A DNA stretch of 64,000 nucleotides from Thioclava pacifica DSM 10166. Its GTDB lineage: Bacteria > Pseudomonadota > Alphaproteobacteria > Rhodobacterales > Rhodobacteraceae. The position numbers were made by a program, and so were the translations under genes. Below, in pieces: positions 43,998-52,049 of this stretch. The stretch is taken from positions 496,001-560,000 of the forward strand of contig NZ_AUND01000001.1 of NCBI RefSeq assembly GCF_000714535.1, given 5' to 3'. The notes beneath the pieces were generated by a model. That model was given only the letters and a program-made list of their open reading frames with translations, was not told the origin of the DNA and searched no databases. Each line of letters opens with the position of its first letter. Positions within the stretch are counted from its first letter, which is position 1.

Positions 43998-45070
43998 CCG
44001 ACATCCTCCGAGGCCACCGACATCGCCTTGATGATCGCGTGGCAGGCCATTCCCTCGGTCAGGCCGAGGGCCGCGACCGAGCGGGTGGTGAGCCGCGCGA
44101 GCAGGTGGTCGTCGCCGAGCGCGAGCCGCAGGTAGACGCTCGGGCCCTCGGCGGGGCGGATCTGCTCGATCACCACGGGCAGGATGTTGAGCGCGGAGAG
44201 CCCCTCGGGGCGGTCCACGGCGAGGGTCACGTCGCCCGCATGGATGCGTAGGCGCAAGGGCTGGCCCGGCTGGCCCGAGGGGTAGGGCAGCAGCACCGCG
44301 CCGCCCGCCGTCTCGATCCGGGCGAGTCCGTCGGCTTCCTGCGCCACCACACGGCCCGAGATCACCGCGCCCGCCTCGCGCATTCCCAGCGCCGGGGCGA
44401 GGCTCGGGTCCGACAGGATTTCGCGCGCGGGGCCGATGCCGCGCAACTGGCCGCCCTCGATCAGTGCGACCGTGGTGGCGAGGCGTGCGACCTCGGCCGG
44501 GGCGTGGCTGACATAGAGGATCGGCAGTTTAACTTCGTCGCGTAACCGTTCGAAATACGGAAGGATTTCGGATTTTCGTGCGGCATCCAGGGCGGCCAGC
44601 GGTTCATCCATCAGCAGCATGCGCGGGTTGGACAGGATCGCGCGCCCGAGCGCCACGCGGCTCTTCTCGCCGCCCGAAAGCGAGGCGGGGCGACGGTCTA
44701 GTAGCGCGCCGAGGCCGAGCATCTCGACGATGCGGGTCACGTCCTGATCCGAGCCGGATTTCGAGAAGCGCCGCCCGTAAAGCAGGTTCGATTTCACGCT
44801 CAGATGCGGGAACAGCCGCGCGTCCTGAAAGACATAGCCGACGCGGCGCTTGTGCGGCGGCAGGAAGATCCCGGCCTCGGTGTCGAGCAGCACCTCGCCA
44901 TTCACGGCGATCCGGCCGCGCTCGGGGCGCAGCAGGCCCGCAACCGCGTTCACCACGGTCGTCTTGCCCGCGCCCGAGGGGCCGAAAAGCGCCGTGACCC
45001 CGGCCGGCGCCTTGAGGTCGATATCGAGCGTGAAGCCCGTGTGGCGATGGTGCAGGGCGATTTCCAGCAT
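43994..45070 (-). CDS. modC: molybdate ABC transporter ATP-binding protein
   Basis: The 358-residue ATPase starts 'MLEIALHHRHTGFTLDIDLKAP', has Walker A 'GPSGAGKTT', signature 'LSGGEKSRVALGRAIL', Walker B 'MLLMDEPLAALD' and a C-terminal Mop/TOBE domain ('LNILPVVIEQIRPAEGPSVYLRL') that binds oxyanions, the ModC layout. It powers molybdate uptake for molybdenum cofactor enzymes. The ATG at 45070 overlaps the modB stop (TGATG). Its TAA overlaps the putA TAA on the opposite strand at the shared TTAA. Confidence 0.95.
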   Translation of the reverse strand: MLEIALHHRHTGFTLDIDLKAPAGVTALFGPSGAGKTTVVNAVAGLLRPERGRIAVNGEVLLDTEAGIFLPPHKRRVGYVFQDARLFPHLSVKSNLLYGRRFSKSGSDQDVTRIVEMLGLGALLDRRPASLSGGEKSRVALGRAILSNPRMLLMDEPLAALDAARKSEILPYFERLRDEVKLPILYVSHAPAEVARLATTVALIEGGQLRGIGPAREILSDPSLAPALGMREAGAVISGRVVAQEADGLARIETAGGAVLLPYPSGQPGQPLRLRIHAGDVTLAVDRPEGLSALNILPVVIEQIRPAEGPSVYLRLALGDDHLLARLTTRSVAALGLTEGMACHAIIKAMSVASEDVG

Positions 45071-45768
45071 CAGCCGCGCCCTCCCGCGATGCGTGCCGCG
45101 ATGCGCCGCGCGAGCCATTCCGAGACCAGAAGGGCCCCGAGCGCCAGCGTCACCGAGACCGCCGCCAGCCGCGCCGCGCTCGCCTCGCCACCGGGCACCT
45201 GAAGCTGCGAGTAGATCGCGAGCGGCAGGGTCTGGGTCTGGCCGGGGATGTTGGACACAAACGTAATCGTCGCGCCAAACTCACCCATCGCCTTGGCAAA
45301 CGCGGTGATCGCGCCGGCAAGGATGCCGGGCACGATCAGGGGTAGGGTGATGGTGCCGAAGACCCACAGCCGCGAGGCGCCAAGCGTGGAGGCTGCCTGT
45401 TCCAGTTTCGGATCGACCGCCTCGATCGCGAGCCGGATCGCGCGCACCATCAGCGGGAAGGCCATGACGGCCGCCGCCAGCGCCGCACCGCGCCAGGTGA
45501 AGGCCAGCGTGATCCCGAGCTTTGCCAGCGCCGCCCCGATCACCCCGTTCGGCGCGAAGCCGATCAGCAGCAGGTAGCCGGTGACGACGGGCGGCAGGAT
45601 CAGCGGCAGATGCACCAGCCCGTTGACGACCGCGCGGCCCGGAAACTGCCAGCGCGCGAGCGCATAGGCGATGAACACCCCCGGTGGCAGCGACAGCGCC
45701 GTGGCCCAGCCCGCGACTTTCAGCGAGAGCAGAACGGCCTGCCAGTCGGAGGGGGAGAGCCAGCTCAT
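45070..45768 (-). CDS. modB: molybdate ABC transporter permease
   Basis: This 232-residue inner-membrane protein begins 'LSPSDWQAVLLSLKVAGWATALSLPPGVFIAYALAR', the ModB start, has about five to six helices and the docking loop 'LEQAASTLGASRLWVFGTITLPLIVPGIL'. It forms the homodimeric channel for molybdate. The start overlaps the modA stop (ATGA), so modA-modB-modC are coupled. Confidence 0.94.
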   Translation of the reverse strand: MSWLSPSDWQAVLLSLKVAGWATALSLPPGVFIAYALARWQFPGRAVVNGLVHLPLILPPVVTGYLLLIGFAPNGVIGAALAKLGITLAFTWRGAALAAAVMAFPLMVRAIRLAIEAVDPKLEQAASTLGASRLWVFGTITLPLIVPGILAGAITAFAKAMGEFGATITFVSNIPGQTQTLPLAIYSQLQVPGGEASAARLAAVSVTLALGALLVSEWLARRIAARIAGGRG

Positions 45769-46514
45769 TTCAATACGTCGAACCCTTGCGCGGTAAAGAT
45801 GTCCTTGGCCTCGGGCGTGCTTAGCGCGGCATAGAAGCTGCGCGCCTCGGCACTGTCGGAGAGCCGCGCCGCGGGATAGCGGATCGGCGGGTGGCTGTCA
45901 TCGGGAAACTGGGCGACGACATGCACGCGCGGCTCGGCCACCGCGTCGCTTGCATAGGTGATCCCGTAGGGGGCCGCACCAAGCGCCACCATGGCGAGCG
46001 TGGCGCGCACATTGTCGCCCTGCGCGACCTCCGGTTCGATGCCAGCCCAGAGCCCGTAATGCTCCAAAGCCGCTTTGCCGTATTGTCCCGCAGGCACCGC
46101 GTTCACCAGCGCCATCGCGAGCTTGCCGCCTCCCAGCAGCCCCTTGAGATCGAGACCGGGACCGATCTCGACCGGTTTCGCCTCCGGGTCATGTGCGATC
46201 AGCACAAGATGATTGGCCAGAAGATCTTCGCGCTCGGCAATGCGCCCGGTCTCGGCCACCGCGTCCATCCATTCGGAATTGGCCGAGATGAAGAGATCCG
46301 CCGGCGCGCCCGCCGCGATCTGGCGGGCCAGCGCGCCCGAACCCGCAAAGGAGATATGGGCCGTATTGCCGGTCGCTTGCTGCCAGTCCTGTGCGATCTG
46401 ATCGAGCGCGGTCTTCATCGAGGCGGCCGCGAAGATCGTCACCTCGCCTGCGCGGGCGGGCAGCGCAAGGCTGGTCAGCGTCAGGGCGGCGGCGATCAGG
46501 CGGGGCAGGGACAT
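45765..46514 (-). CDS. modA: molybdate-binding periplasmic protein
   Basis: The 249-residue protein has a Sec signal peptide (SLPRLIAAALTLTSLALPARA) and 'GEVTIFAAASMKTALDQIAQDW', the ModA opening with the Ser residues that bind the oxyanion; 'SFAGSGALARQI' and 'NAVPAGQYGKAALE' are also typical. It captures molybdate or tungstate in the periplasm. AAAGGAG stands just before the ATG, and a palindromic candidate operator lies upstream. It is the first gene of modABC. Confidence 0.95.
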   Translation of the reverse strand: MSLPRLIAAALTLTSLALPARAGEVTIFAAASMKTALDQIAQDWQQATGNTAHISFAGSGALARQIAAGAPADLFISANSEWMDAVAETGRIAEREDLLANHLVLIAHDPEAKPVEIGPGLDLKGLLGGGKLAMALVNAVPAGQYGKAALEHYGLWAGIEPEVAQGDNVRATLAMVALGAAPYGITYASDAVAEPRVHVVAQFPDDSHPPIRYPAARLSDSAEARSFYAALSTPEAKDIFTAQGFDVLK

Positions 46515-46526
46515 GGGGTCTCCTTT

Positions 46527-46550
46527 CGATATGTTTGATGAAACATATTG
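46527..46550. promoter_or_regulatory. palindromic candidate operator upstream of modA
   Basis: ATATGTTT-GATG-AAACATAT at 46529-46548 is a perfect 8-bp inverted repeat ending 14 bp upstream of the modA start codon side, flanked by C/G as an outer pair. An AT-rich palindrome in front of a molybdate operon suggests a ModE/MopAB-type site, though the sequence is not the classic one and modE is not in the window. Confidence 0.45.
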
Positions 46551-46632
46551 CAGGGAGGGCGACGGGAGGCAAGCAGGGAATTAAGCAGAGGACTGAACGC
46601 CTGGCGGGGCTCTGCCTGCAAACCGCGCAAGG

Positions 46633-46659
46633 AAAAACCGGCGCATCGCTGCGCCGGTT
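46633..46659 (-). terminator. Rho-independent terminator of the oxidase/TsdA operon
   Basis: AACCGGCGCA and TGCGCCGGTT form a perfect 10-bp stem with a TCGC/GCGA loop, followed on the minus strand by TTTTT, 27 bp after the TsdA-like stop codon. Confidence 0.92.
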
Positions 46660-46685
46660 CGGGTGTCACACGAGAGGGGAGCCGC

Positions 46686-47762
46686 TCAGCCGCCCGAGCT
46701 GTCGCCAGCCGCAGCCGGCGCCGCGGCCTGATTTTCCGCCGGGAAGCCGGTACCCAGAAGCACCCCGTCGATGGTCTGGCCATAGAACCCATCATGGCTG
46801 TGGTGCCATTTCTTCAACGCATCCTCGACAGTGATACCGCCCACCTGACGCGGATCGTTCGGGCGCGGGTGGCTATCGATGAAGGCCGCCACGTCCCAGG
46901 CTTCCTGCGTGCTCAGCTTGCCCGGCTGCGAGAGCGGCATGTTGTGCTGGATGAAGGCGGCGGCGGCATCGACCTTGTGCATGCCCGCGCCCCAGTTGTA
47001 GCTGTGCGGCCCCCAGAGCGGCGGGAAGACCTGCTTGCCGTTGCGATCCTTCTGGCCCAGCCCGTCCGCGCCGTGACAGACCGCGCAATTGGCCGCGAAG
47101 ACCTCCTTGCCGCGCTCGCGCGAGGGCTCTTGAGCGGGCTTGTCGATCTTGCCGAACCCCGCACCCTCTTGCTTCTTGCCGATGGGCAGGCCCTGCGACA
47201 TCCAGAAGAAATAGGCCTGCAGGTCGCGATAGACATCCGAGCCATAGGGCGGCGGCCCACCCGACGGCGAACCCTGAGCGTTCATCGAATAGGTGAAGCA
47301 GCCCTTGATCCGGTCCTCCATCGTATTCACCATTTTGTTCTTGGAGCGATATTTCGGATAGACCGGATAGGCGGCCCACATCGGCGCGGAATAGGCCTGA
47401 CGGCCCGCGTCGAGGTGGCAGTTCGAACAGCTCAGGTCGTTGCCCACGAAATCATGCGCATTGGTGCCGGTATCGTTGAAGATCGCCATGCCGCGCCGCA
47501 CCGACTGGCCGAATTGGTCATCGGGGATGGTGCTTTCGTCGGGTGGCGTGAAAAGGCCCGACCCATCCTCGGCGGCGGCTGTCGCGACGGGTTTCTGTCC
47601 GGTCAGCCAGCTCGGCGCGAGCCCGTAATCCACCGCGAGCGAGCCCAGCACTACGAGGGTCAGACCACCGCCCACGGCGAGGATCGCGCGGATCGTCGTC
47701 TGCCCGCGTGAGGGCTTGGGCGTATGCGACGGTGGCAGGTCGGTCGGATGTTTACTGGTCAT
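46686..47762 (-). CDS. tsdA: diheme c-type cytochrome, thiosulfate dehydrogenase (TsdA) family
   Basis: The 358-residue protein has an N-terminal membrane anchor (about 24-48) and two heme c sites, CSNCH at 112-116 and CAVCH at 226-230. The contexts 'GNDLSCSNCHLDAG', 'EDRIKGCFTYSMN' and 'FPPLWGPHSYNWGAGMHKV...NMPL' are those of TsdA, which oxidises thiosulfate to tetrathionate. Cys155 in the second block sits where TsdA has its unusual Cys axial ligand to heme 1. It is the last gene of an operon with a triheme cytochrome and a cbb3-type oxidase core, suggesting electrons pass directly to oxygen. It starts 11 bp inside the preceding gene. Confidence 0.85.
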   Translation of the reverse strand: MTSKHPTDLPPSHTPKPSRGQTTIRAILAVGGGLTLVVLGSLAVDYGLAPSWLTGQKPVATAAAEDGSGLFTPPDESTIPDDQFGQSVRRGMAIFNDTGTNAHDFVGNDLSCSNCHLDAGRQAYSAPMWAAYPVYPKYRSKNKMVNTMEDRIKGCFTYSMNAQGSPSGGPPPYGSDVYRDLQAYFFWMSQGLPIGKKQEGAGFGKIDKPAQEPSRERGKEVFAANCAVCHGADGLGQKDRNGKQVFPPLWGPHSYNWGAGMHKVDAAAAFIQHNMPLSQPGKLSTQEAWDVAAFIDSHPRPNDPRQVGGITVEDALKKWHHSHDGFYGQTIDGVLLGTGFPAENQAAAPAAAGDSSGG

Positions 47763-49044
47763 TGGAACTCTCCTTTGCGGCGGACGCGGAGGTCGTCATC
47801 GCCACCATGTCGGCGGGTTTCGATCCGGGCACGGGCGGCAGCGAGGCGAGATAATCGGCCACCGAGCGGCGATCCGCATCGCTCAACGCCTTGCTGATCC
47901 CGGCCATCAGGCCCAGCGGCGAGTTATGCCGTGCACCGCCGGCCCACATCGCGAGCTGATGCGCCACATAGCTGGGCTGCTGTGCGGCGATGCCGGGGAA
48001 TTCCGGCGCCACGCCGATGCCCGAAGGCCCGTGACAGGTGAAACAGGCCGGAACGCCGATCGACCAGTCGCCTTCCTTGGCAAGCTGCGCGCCGCGCTTG
48101 AGATCGCCCTGAAGCGAGGGCGTGGCCCCCGAGGGGCTGCTCATGCCCGCGTAGTAATTGGCCAGATCGATGATCTCGCGATCGCTCAGCCCCTTGGCGA
48201 CATAGGCCATCGAGTCGTTGAAGCGCGCGCCTTTCTGGAAGTCGTGCAGCTGCTTGACCAGATAGGCCGCCGGCAGCCCGGCCAGACGCGGCACGGTTTC
48301 CAGCCCCTCGCCTTTCTCGCCGTGACAGCTCGCGCAGGACCAGACCGTATCGGTGCCCTCGTTGACGAGCTGCGCGACCAGCTTCGCGTCAGGCCCTTTC
48401 GCGGCGGGGGTCTTGGCGTCGGGCTGCGCGGGCAGGCCGTTGATCAGACCCGCCAGCTCGGCGCCGCCATTCCACGGATCCATATCGCCGCTGACCTTGC
48501 GGATATCGGCAACCTCGGAGGCGCTGATGGTCTTGGTGCCGTCATTGAGCCCGGTCGCAACGTAGGAGGCGATCTCGGAGATCTCCTTGTCGCTCAGAAC
48601 CGAACCGAAGGCGGGCATCTCGCCGTCATAGCTCTCGCCATTGACGTTGAGCGGGCCACCGATGCCGCGCATCACGATCTCGGTCACCGCCTGCGCACCG
48701 CCCAGTTTCACCACATCCGAGCCATGCAGCGGAGGGAAGGCACCGGCCACGCCCTCGCCCGCATCGCCGTGACAGGTCGCGCAATTGTCGGAAAACAGCG
48801 CCTTTCCAGCCGCTGGATCGGGCGCGCTGACCTGCGCGGTCTTGGTTTGCTCCTGCTTGTCGAGCTGGGCTCGCGCCTTGTCGGCGACCTGCGTGGAATG
48901 GCTCGTCTCGACCAGCATGAACACGCCCCAGATCGCCAGCGCGATCGCGATCCAGTAGACCGGCAGGGGGATGCGCCGGGTTTCCTCGAACGGCTCGAAG
49001 GTCTCGTCGGGAAGCCGGGGGTCTTTCTTCATCTTGTCACTCAT
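47752..49044 (-). CDS. membrane-anchored triheme cytochrome c
   Basis: This 430-residue protein has a cytoplasmic N terminus, one membrane helix (about 27-47) and three heme c motifs: CATCH 88-92, CASCH 237-241 and CFTCH 334-338, each in its own class I cytochrome domain. In ordinary cbb3 oxidases the position after ccoN and ccoO is taken by a diheme CcoP; here a triheme protein with a similar single anchor occupies it and probably carries electrons between the TsdA-like protein and the oxidase. I prefer the ATG at 49044 (GGGAG six bases upstream) over the adjacent ATG at 49047. Confidence 0.88.
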   Translation of the reverse strand: MSDKMKKDPRLPDETFEPFEETRRIPLPVYWIAIALAIWGVFMLVETSHSTQVADKARAQLDKQEQTKTAQVSAPDPAAGKALFSDNCATCHGDAGEGVAGAFPPLHGSDVVKLGGAQAVTEIVMRGIGGPLNVNGESYDGEMPAFGSVLSDKEISEIASYVATGLNDGTKTISASEVADIRKVSGDMDPWNGGAELAGLINGLPAQPDAKTPAAKGPDAKLVAQLVNEGTDTVWSCASCHGEKGEGLETVPRLAGLPAAYLVKQLHDFQKGARFNDSMAYVAKGLSDREIIDLANYYAGMSSPSGATPSLQGDLKRGAQLAKEGDWSIGVPACFTCHGPSGIGVAPEFPGIAAQQPSYVAHQLAMWAGGARHNSPLGLMAGISKALSDADRRSVADYLASLPPVPGSKPADMVAMTTSASAAKESSNDQ

Positions 49045-49060
49045 CATCCTCTCCCTCGGC

Positions 49061-49714
49061 TCAATTCGACGCCTTGGCGGCATCGGTTTGCTTTTGCTGC
49101 TCGGCGGCGATCAGCGCATAGCCGTCGTCGCGCAGACCATCGGCGGGCGGGGCGTATTGGCGCTTCATGCCTTGCAGGTAGGTCACCAGATCCAGCGCAT
49201 CCTGCTTGGCCACGATCACGCCGGTCTTGGGCGCATAGGCGGGCGGCAGTTTCACCACCACGTCGCCCGGATCGGCCTTGTCCTTGTGCTCGAACAGGTA
49301 CGGATAGGCGGGCATGATCGACCAGCTCGAGATCGCGCGCGGCTGGTAGAGGTGGGTGAGCTGCCAGCCCTGCGAGGGCAGGCGATCGCCGATATCCATC
49401 AGGTCCGGCCCGGTGCGCATCGTGCCGAGCTGATGCGGGTTGTCATAGGCATAATCGCCCGCCACCGAGGCCCGGCCCCAGCCACGCTCGGCATCGGGCG
49501 CCTGCGCGATCGAGCGCGGCTGCTGGCTGTGGCAGTACAGGCAGCCCATCGAGACATAGACGTCACGCCCGCGCGCCTCTGCCTCGGTGTAGGGGTTGAG
49601 CCCCGGGGAGGGCCCTTGCGCGCCGATCTGCATACCCGGTGCGATCACGAGAAACAGGGTGGCCATCGCGAGGATCGCGAGCGCGGTGATTGCGAGAGGA
49701 AGATAGCGGTTCAT
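49061..49714 (-). CDS. ccoO: cbb3-type cytochrome c oxidase subunit II (CcoO-like)
   Basis: The 217-residue monoheme cytochrome has an N-terminal membrane anchor (about 5-27) and 'GRDVYVSMGCLYCHSQQPR' with CLYCH at 58-62, the conserved CcoO/FixO signature, plus 'TMRTGPDLMDIGDR' and a Met ligand in 'SSWSIMPAYPYLF'. It passes electrons to the catalytic subunit. The start overlaps the ccoN stop (ATGA). It is a little shorter at the C terminus than some CcoO proteins. Confidence 0.92.
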   Translation of the reverse strand: MNRYLPLAITALAILAMATLFLVIAPGMQIGAQGPSPGLNPYTEAEARGRDVYVSMGCLYCHSQQPRSIAQAPDAERGWGRASVAGDYAYDNPHQLGTMRTGPDLMDIGDRLPSQGWQLTHLYQPRAISSWSIMPAYPYLFEHKDKADPGDVVVKLPPAYAPKTGVIVAKQDALDLVTYLQGMKRQYAPPADGLRDDGYALIAAEQQKQTDAAKASN

Positions 49715-51285
49715 TCTGCGGCCACCATGTTGTCGGTTTCGGTCTCACGGGTCTTCTTGGCGAAGCCGAGCGCGATGAGGTTGATCGCCAGCAGCACATG
49801 GCCGAGCGTCATCAGCCCGCCGCCCAGCGAGCGGCCCTCGAGATAGGGTTTGAGCAGGATCACGCTGTCGGCGAACGGCTTGGTCGCATCGAGCTGTGCA
49901 AGTCCTTGCAGCACGCCGCCGATGGTCAGCGACAGGAAATAGACCGCAAAGCCGATCACGTTGAGCCAGAAATGCCAGGCGATGAGACGCGGGAAGGGGA
50001 AGTATTTCCCGGTCGCGCGCGGCACGATCTGGTAGATCGCGCCCATCAGCACCAGCGACACGAAGGCATAGGCGCCAAGGTGGGCGTGGCCCACCGTGTA
50101 ATGGGTGAAGTGCGTGATCGTATTGACCGAGCGAAGCGCCTCGATCGAGCCTTGGAAAGAGGCTGCGGTATAGCTCAGCGCGCCGAACCAGATGAAACGC
50201 AGCGGCATCGATTCCTTCAGCGCCCAGAGGTTGCGCGCCACCGTCACATGCTGGTTGATCGCCACCGCGATGACCGGAACGAACATCATCACCGAATGCA
50301 CGACCGACAGCGTCACGAGCCAGGTCGGGACCGGGCCGCCGATCAGGTGGTGGATGCCGACTTGCGAATAAAACAGCGCGAGCGCCCAGAAACCCACCAG
50401 CGAGACCGCGTAGGAATAGATCGGTTTGCCGATGATTTTCGGGATGAAGTAATAGGCGGTGCCCACGCCGAGCGGCGTCAGCCACAGGCCCAGCACGTTA
50501 TGCGCATACCACCAGTTCATCGTGGCCTGCTCGACCCCGTGATGGACGCCGGGAATGTTGGCGATGATGAACAGGACCGGGAACCACAGAACAGCGGCGA
50601 GGAAATACCAACCCGAGACGTAGATGTGATGCACTTCGCGATGCTTGGTGGTCGAGATCAGCGGCGCCACGAAACAGGCCGCGCCAAGCGCCAGAACGAT
50701 GTCGATCTGCCACGGGATCTCCAGCCATTCGAGCCCGTCCGTCCAGCCATTCGCAATCGCCATGACGCCTGCGGCCACACCGATATTCCACAGCACGATC
50801 CCGAGCTTGACCATCCCGACCATGCGCAGCTTGGTGTGGAAGATGCGCGGGATGATCCAGAATACCGCAGCAAGCCCTGCCTGCGAGGCCCAGCCATAGG
50901 CGACCGAATTCAGGTGCACCGTGCGCATCCGTCCGAAGGTCATTTGCGCCGCGCCCGACATCAGGTCGGGCAGGTGCAGCTCCAGCGAGGCCGCAAGCCC
51001 GTGGAGCGAGCCGTAGATCAGCCAGAACACCGCCGCCGCGATCAGCCACATCACGGGGCTGGCCGAGACCTGGTCGATCCCGCTCCGCTCGGTGTCGAAA
51101 TGGTGGGGTTTGTCCGGCGTGTCGATCTCCGCGCCCTCGCCGGGGGTGAAGATCGAGCGCGCGTCATCGGCGTCGGGAGTGTGAACCTGCTTGTTCGCAA
51201 TCGCCCAGATCAGGATCGTCAGCGCCAGAAGCGAGATGATGAAGCTCAGGGCGAGCAACAGGCCAAGCGTTTCGGTGATTTGCAT
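49711..51285 (-). CDS. ccoN: cbb3-type cytochrome c oxidase subunit I (CcoN-like)
   Basis: This 524-residue heme-copper oxidase subunit has about 12-14 helices and the complete active site: His124 (low-spin heme), His262 and the His312-His313 pair for CuB, and His400/His402 for the hemes. Tyr306 lies six residues before the His pair, as the cross-linked Tyr does in cbb3 oxidases, and His262 to His312 spacing (50) also matches. This separates it from nitric oxide reductases. It reduces oxygen to water. The first 75 residues form an extra helix and soluble loop. It leads an operon with CcoO, a triheme cytochrome and a TsdA-like protein; no CcoQ or CcoP gene is present. Confidence 0.92.
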   Translation of the reverse strand: MQITETLGLLLALSFIISLLALTILIWAIANKQVHTPDADDARSIFTPGEGAEIDTPDKPHHFDTERSGIDQVSASPVMWLIAAAVFWLIYGSLHGLAASLELHLPDLMSGAAQMTFGRMRTVHLNSVAYGWASQAGLAAVFWIIPRIFHTKLRMVGMVKLGIVLWNIGVAAGVMAIANGWTDGLEWLEIPWQIDIVLALGAACFVAPLISTTKHREVHHIYVSGWYFLAAVLWFPVLFIIANIPGVHHGVEQATMNWWYAHNVLGLWLTPLGVGTAYYFIPKIIGKPIYSYAVSLVGFWALALFYSQVGIHHLIGGPVPTWLVTLSVVHSVMMFVPVIAVAINQHVTVARNLWALKESMPLRFIWFGALSYTAASFQGSIEALRSVNTITHFTHYTVGHAHLGAYAFVSLVLMGAIYQIVPRATGKYFPFPRLIAWHFWLNVIGFAVYFLSLTIGGVLQGLAQLDATKPFADSVILLKPYLEGRSLGGGLMTLGHVLLAINLIALGFAKKTRETETDNMVAAE

Positions 51286-52049
51286 GGGCTGGCTCCGGTT
51301 TCAGACGAAACCCGGGCGCGGCCGGTTTTGAACGATCGAACTCGTCACGGTCCCTTTTCTCCCTTGCCCGGTTCTACGGTTTCTTTTCACGAGCAACGAA
51401 CGGTGGCGTGAACTGTTCCGACATATTCATATTTTTGCAGATTTCGGGGGCTTCCCCTCCTGCACAGCCGGTCGATCACGCCACCGCGGCATCGCTGCGC
51501 GGCTCTGGCCAATAAGGGTGGCGCAGTCACGCGCCTGCGACCACTCCACCTCACGCGAACATGACCATGGGTGAGCGTCGGCGTGACGCCCGTCTGTGCG
51601 CCAACGGGGTAAGTTCTGTGCGGGCCCAGTCTTTTCTGGCGCAGCGCGCTCCTCACCGCTTGTCAAAAGACATGACAAAGGTTTCACTCGCCCCACGAGC
51701 GCGTGAGGAGGCGCTCACAATTGATGTGAAAACACTTAAAAGCGTAGGTGCGCTCGCCTTGCAGGCGCGCCCTGCGGAGCGCGCGTCGCGGGTACGAGGG
51801 ATGCGGGAGGGCAATTTTGCGCTGGTCCGCGAGGCTGATTCTAAGCCGTGGCGGTGCGCCTGAGCGGTGCGACGGGGGGAGCGAGCAGAGCTGCGGTTTC
51901 CTCGCTCTCGATCACCATCGCAGGAGCGCGGGCGCGCAGATATTGTAACCACCGCGGCGAACCCCCATCGATGAGGGGTGCGCGGATCGCGGCACATGTA
52001 TTTGACGAGGAGGCCCGGATGCCGCGCGTATCCGGGGGCGAGTGACGAG
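51286..52049. other. 764-bp stretch without a supported gene
   Basis: Several short open frames exist on both strands, but they are rich in Arg, Ala and Gly and overlap each other as GC-rich noise does. One minus-strand frame ending at 51841 has a protein-like last 40 codons ('PRWLQYLRARAPAMVIESEETAALL') without a credible start and might be a gene remnant. TTGTCA-AAAGACA-TGACAA at 51660-51678 is a candidate operator. The ccoN promoter (minus) and mprF promoter (plus) should lie here. Confidence 0.4.

Noticed and set aside
49711-51285. Nitric oxide reductase NorB as an alternative for the CcoN-like gene
   Set aside because: Tyr306 and the His spacing match cbb3 oxidases, and the partner subunit is CcoO-like with CLYCHSQQ.
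51387-51948. Several short open frames before mprF
   Set aside because: Overlapping, low-complexity Arg/Ala-rich products without ribosome binding sites.
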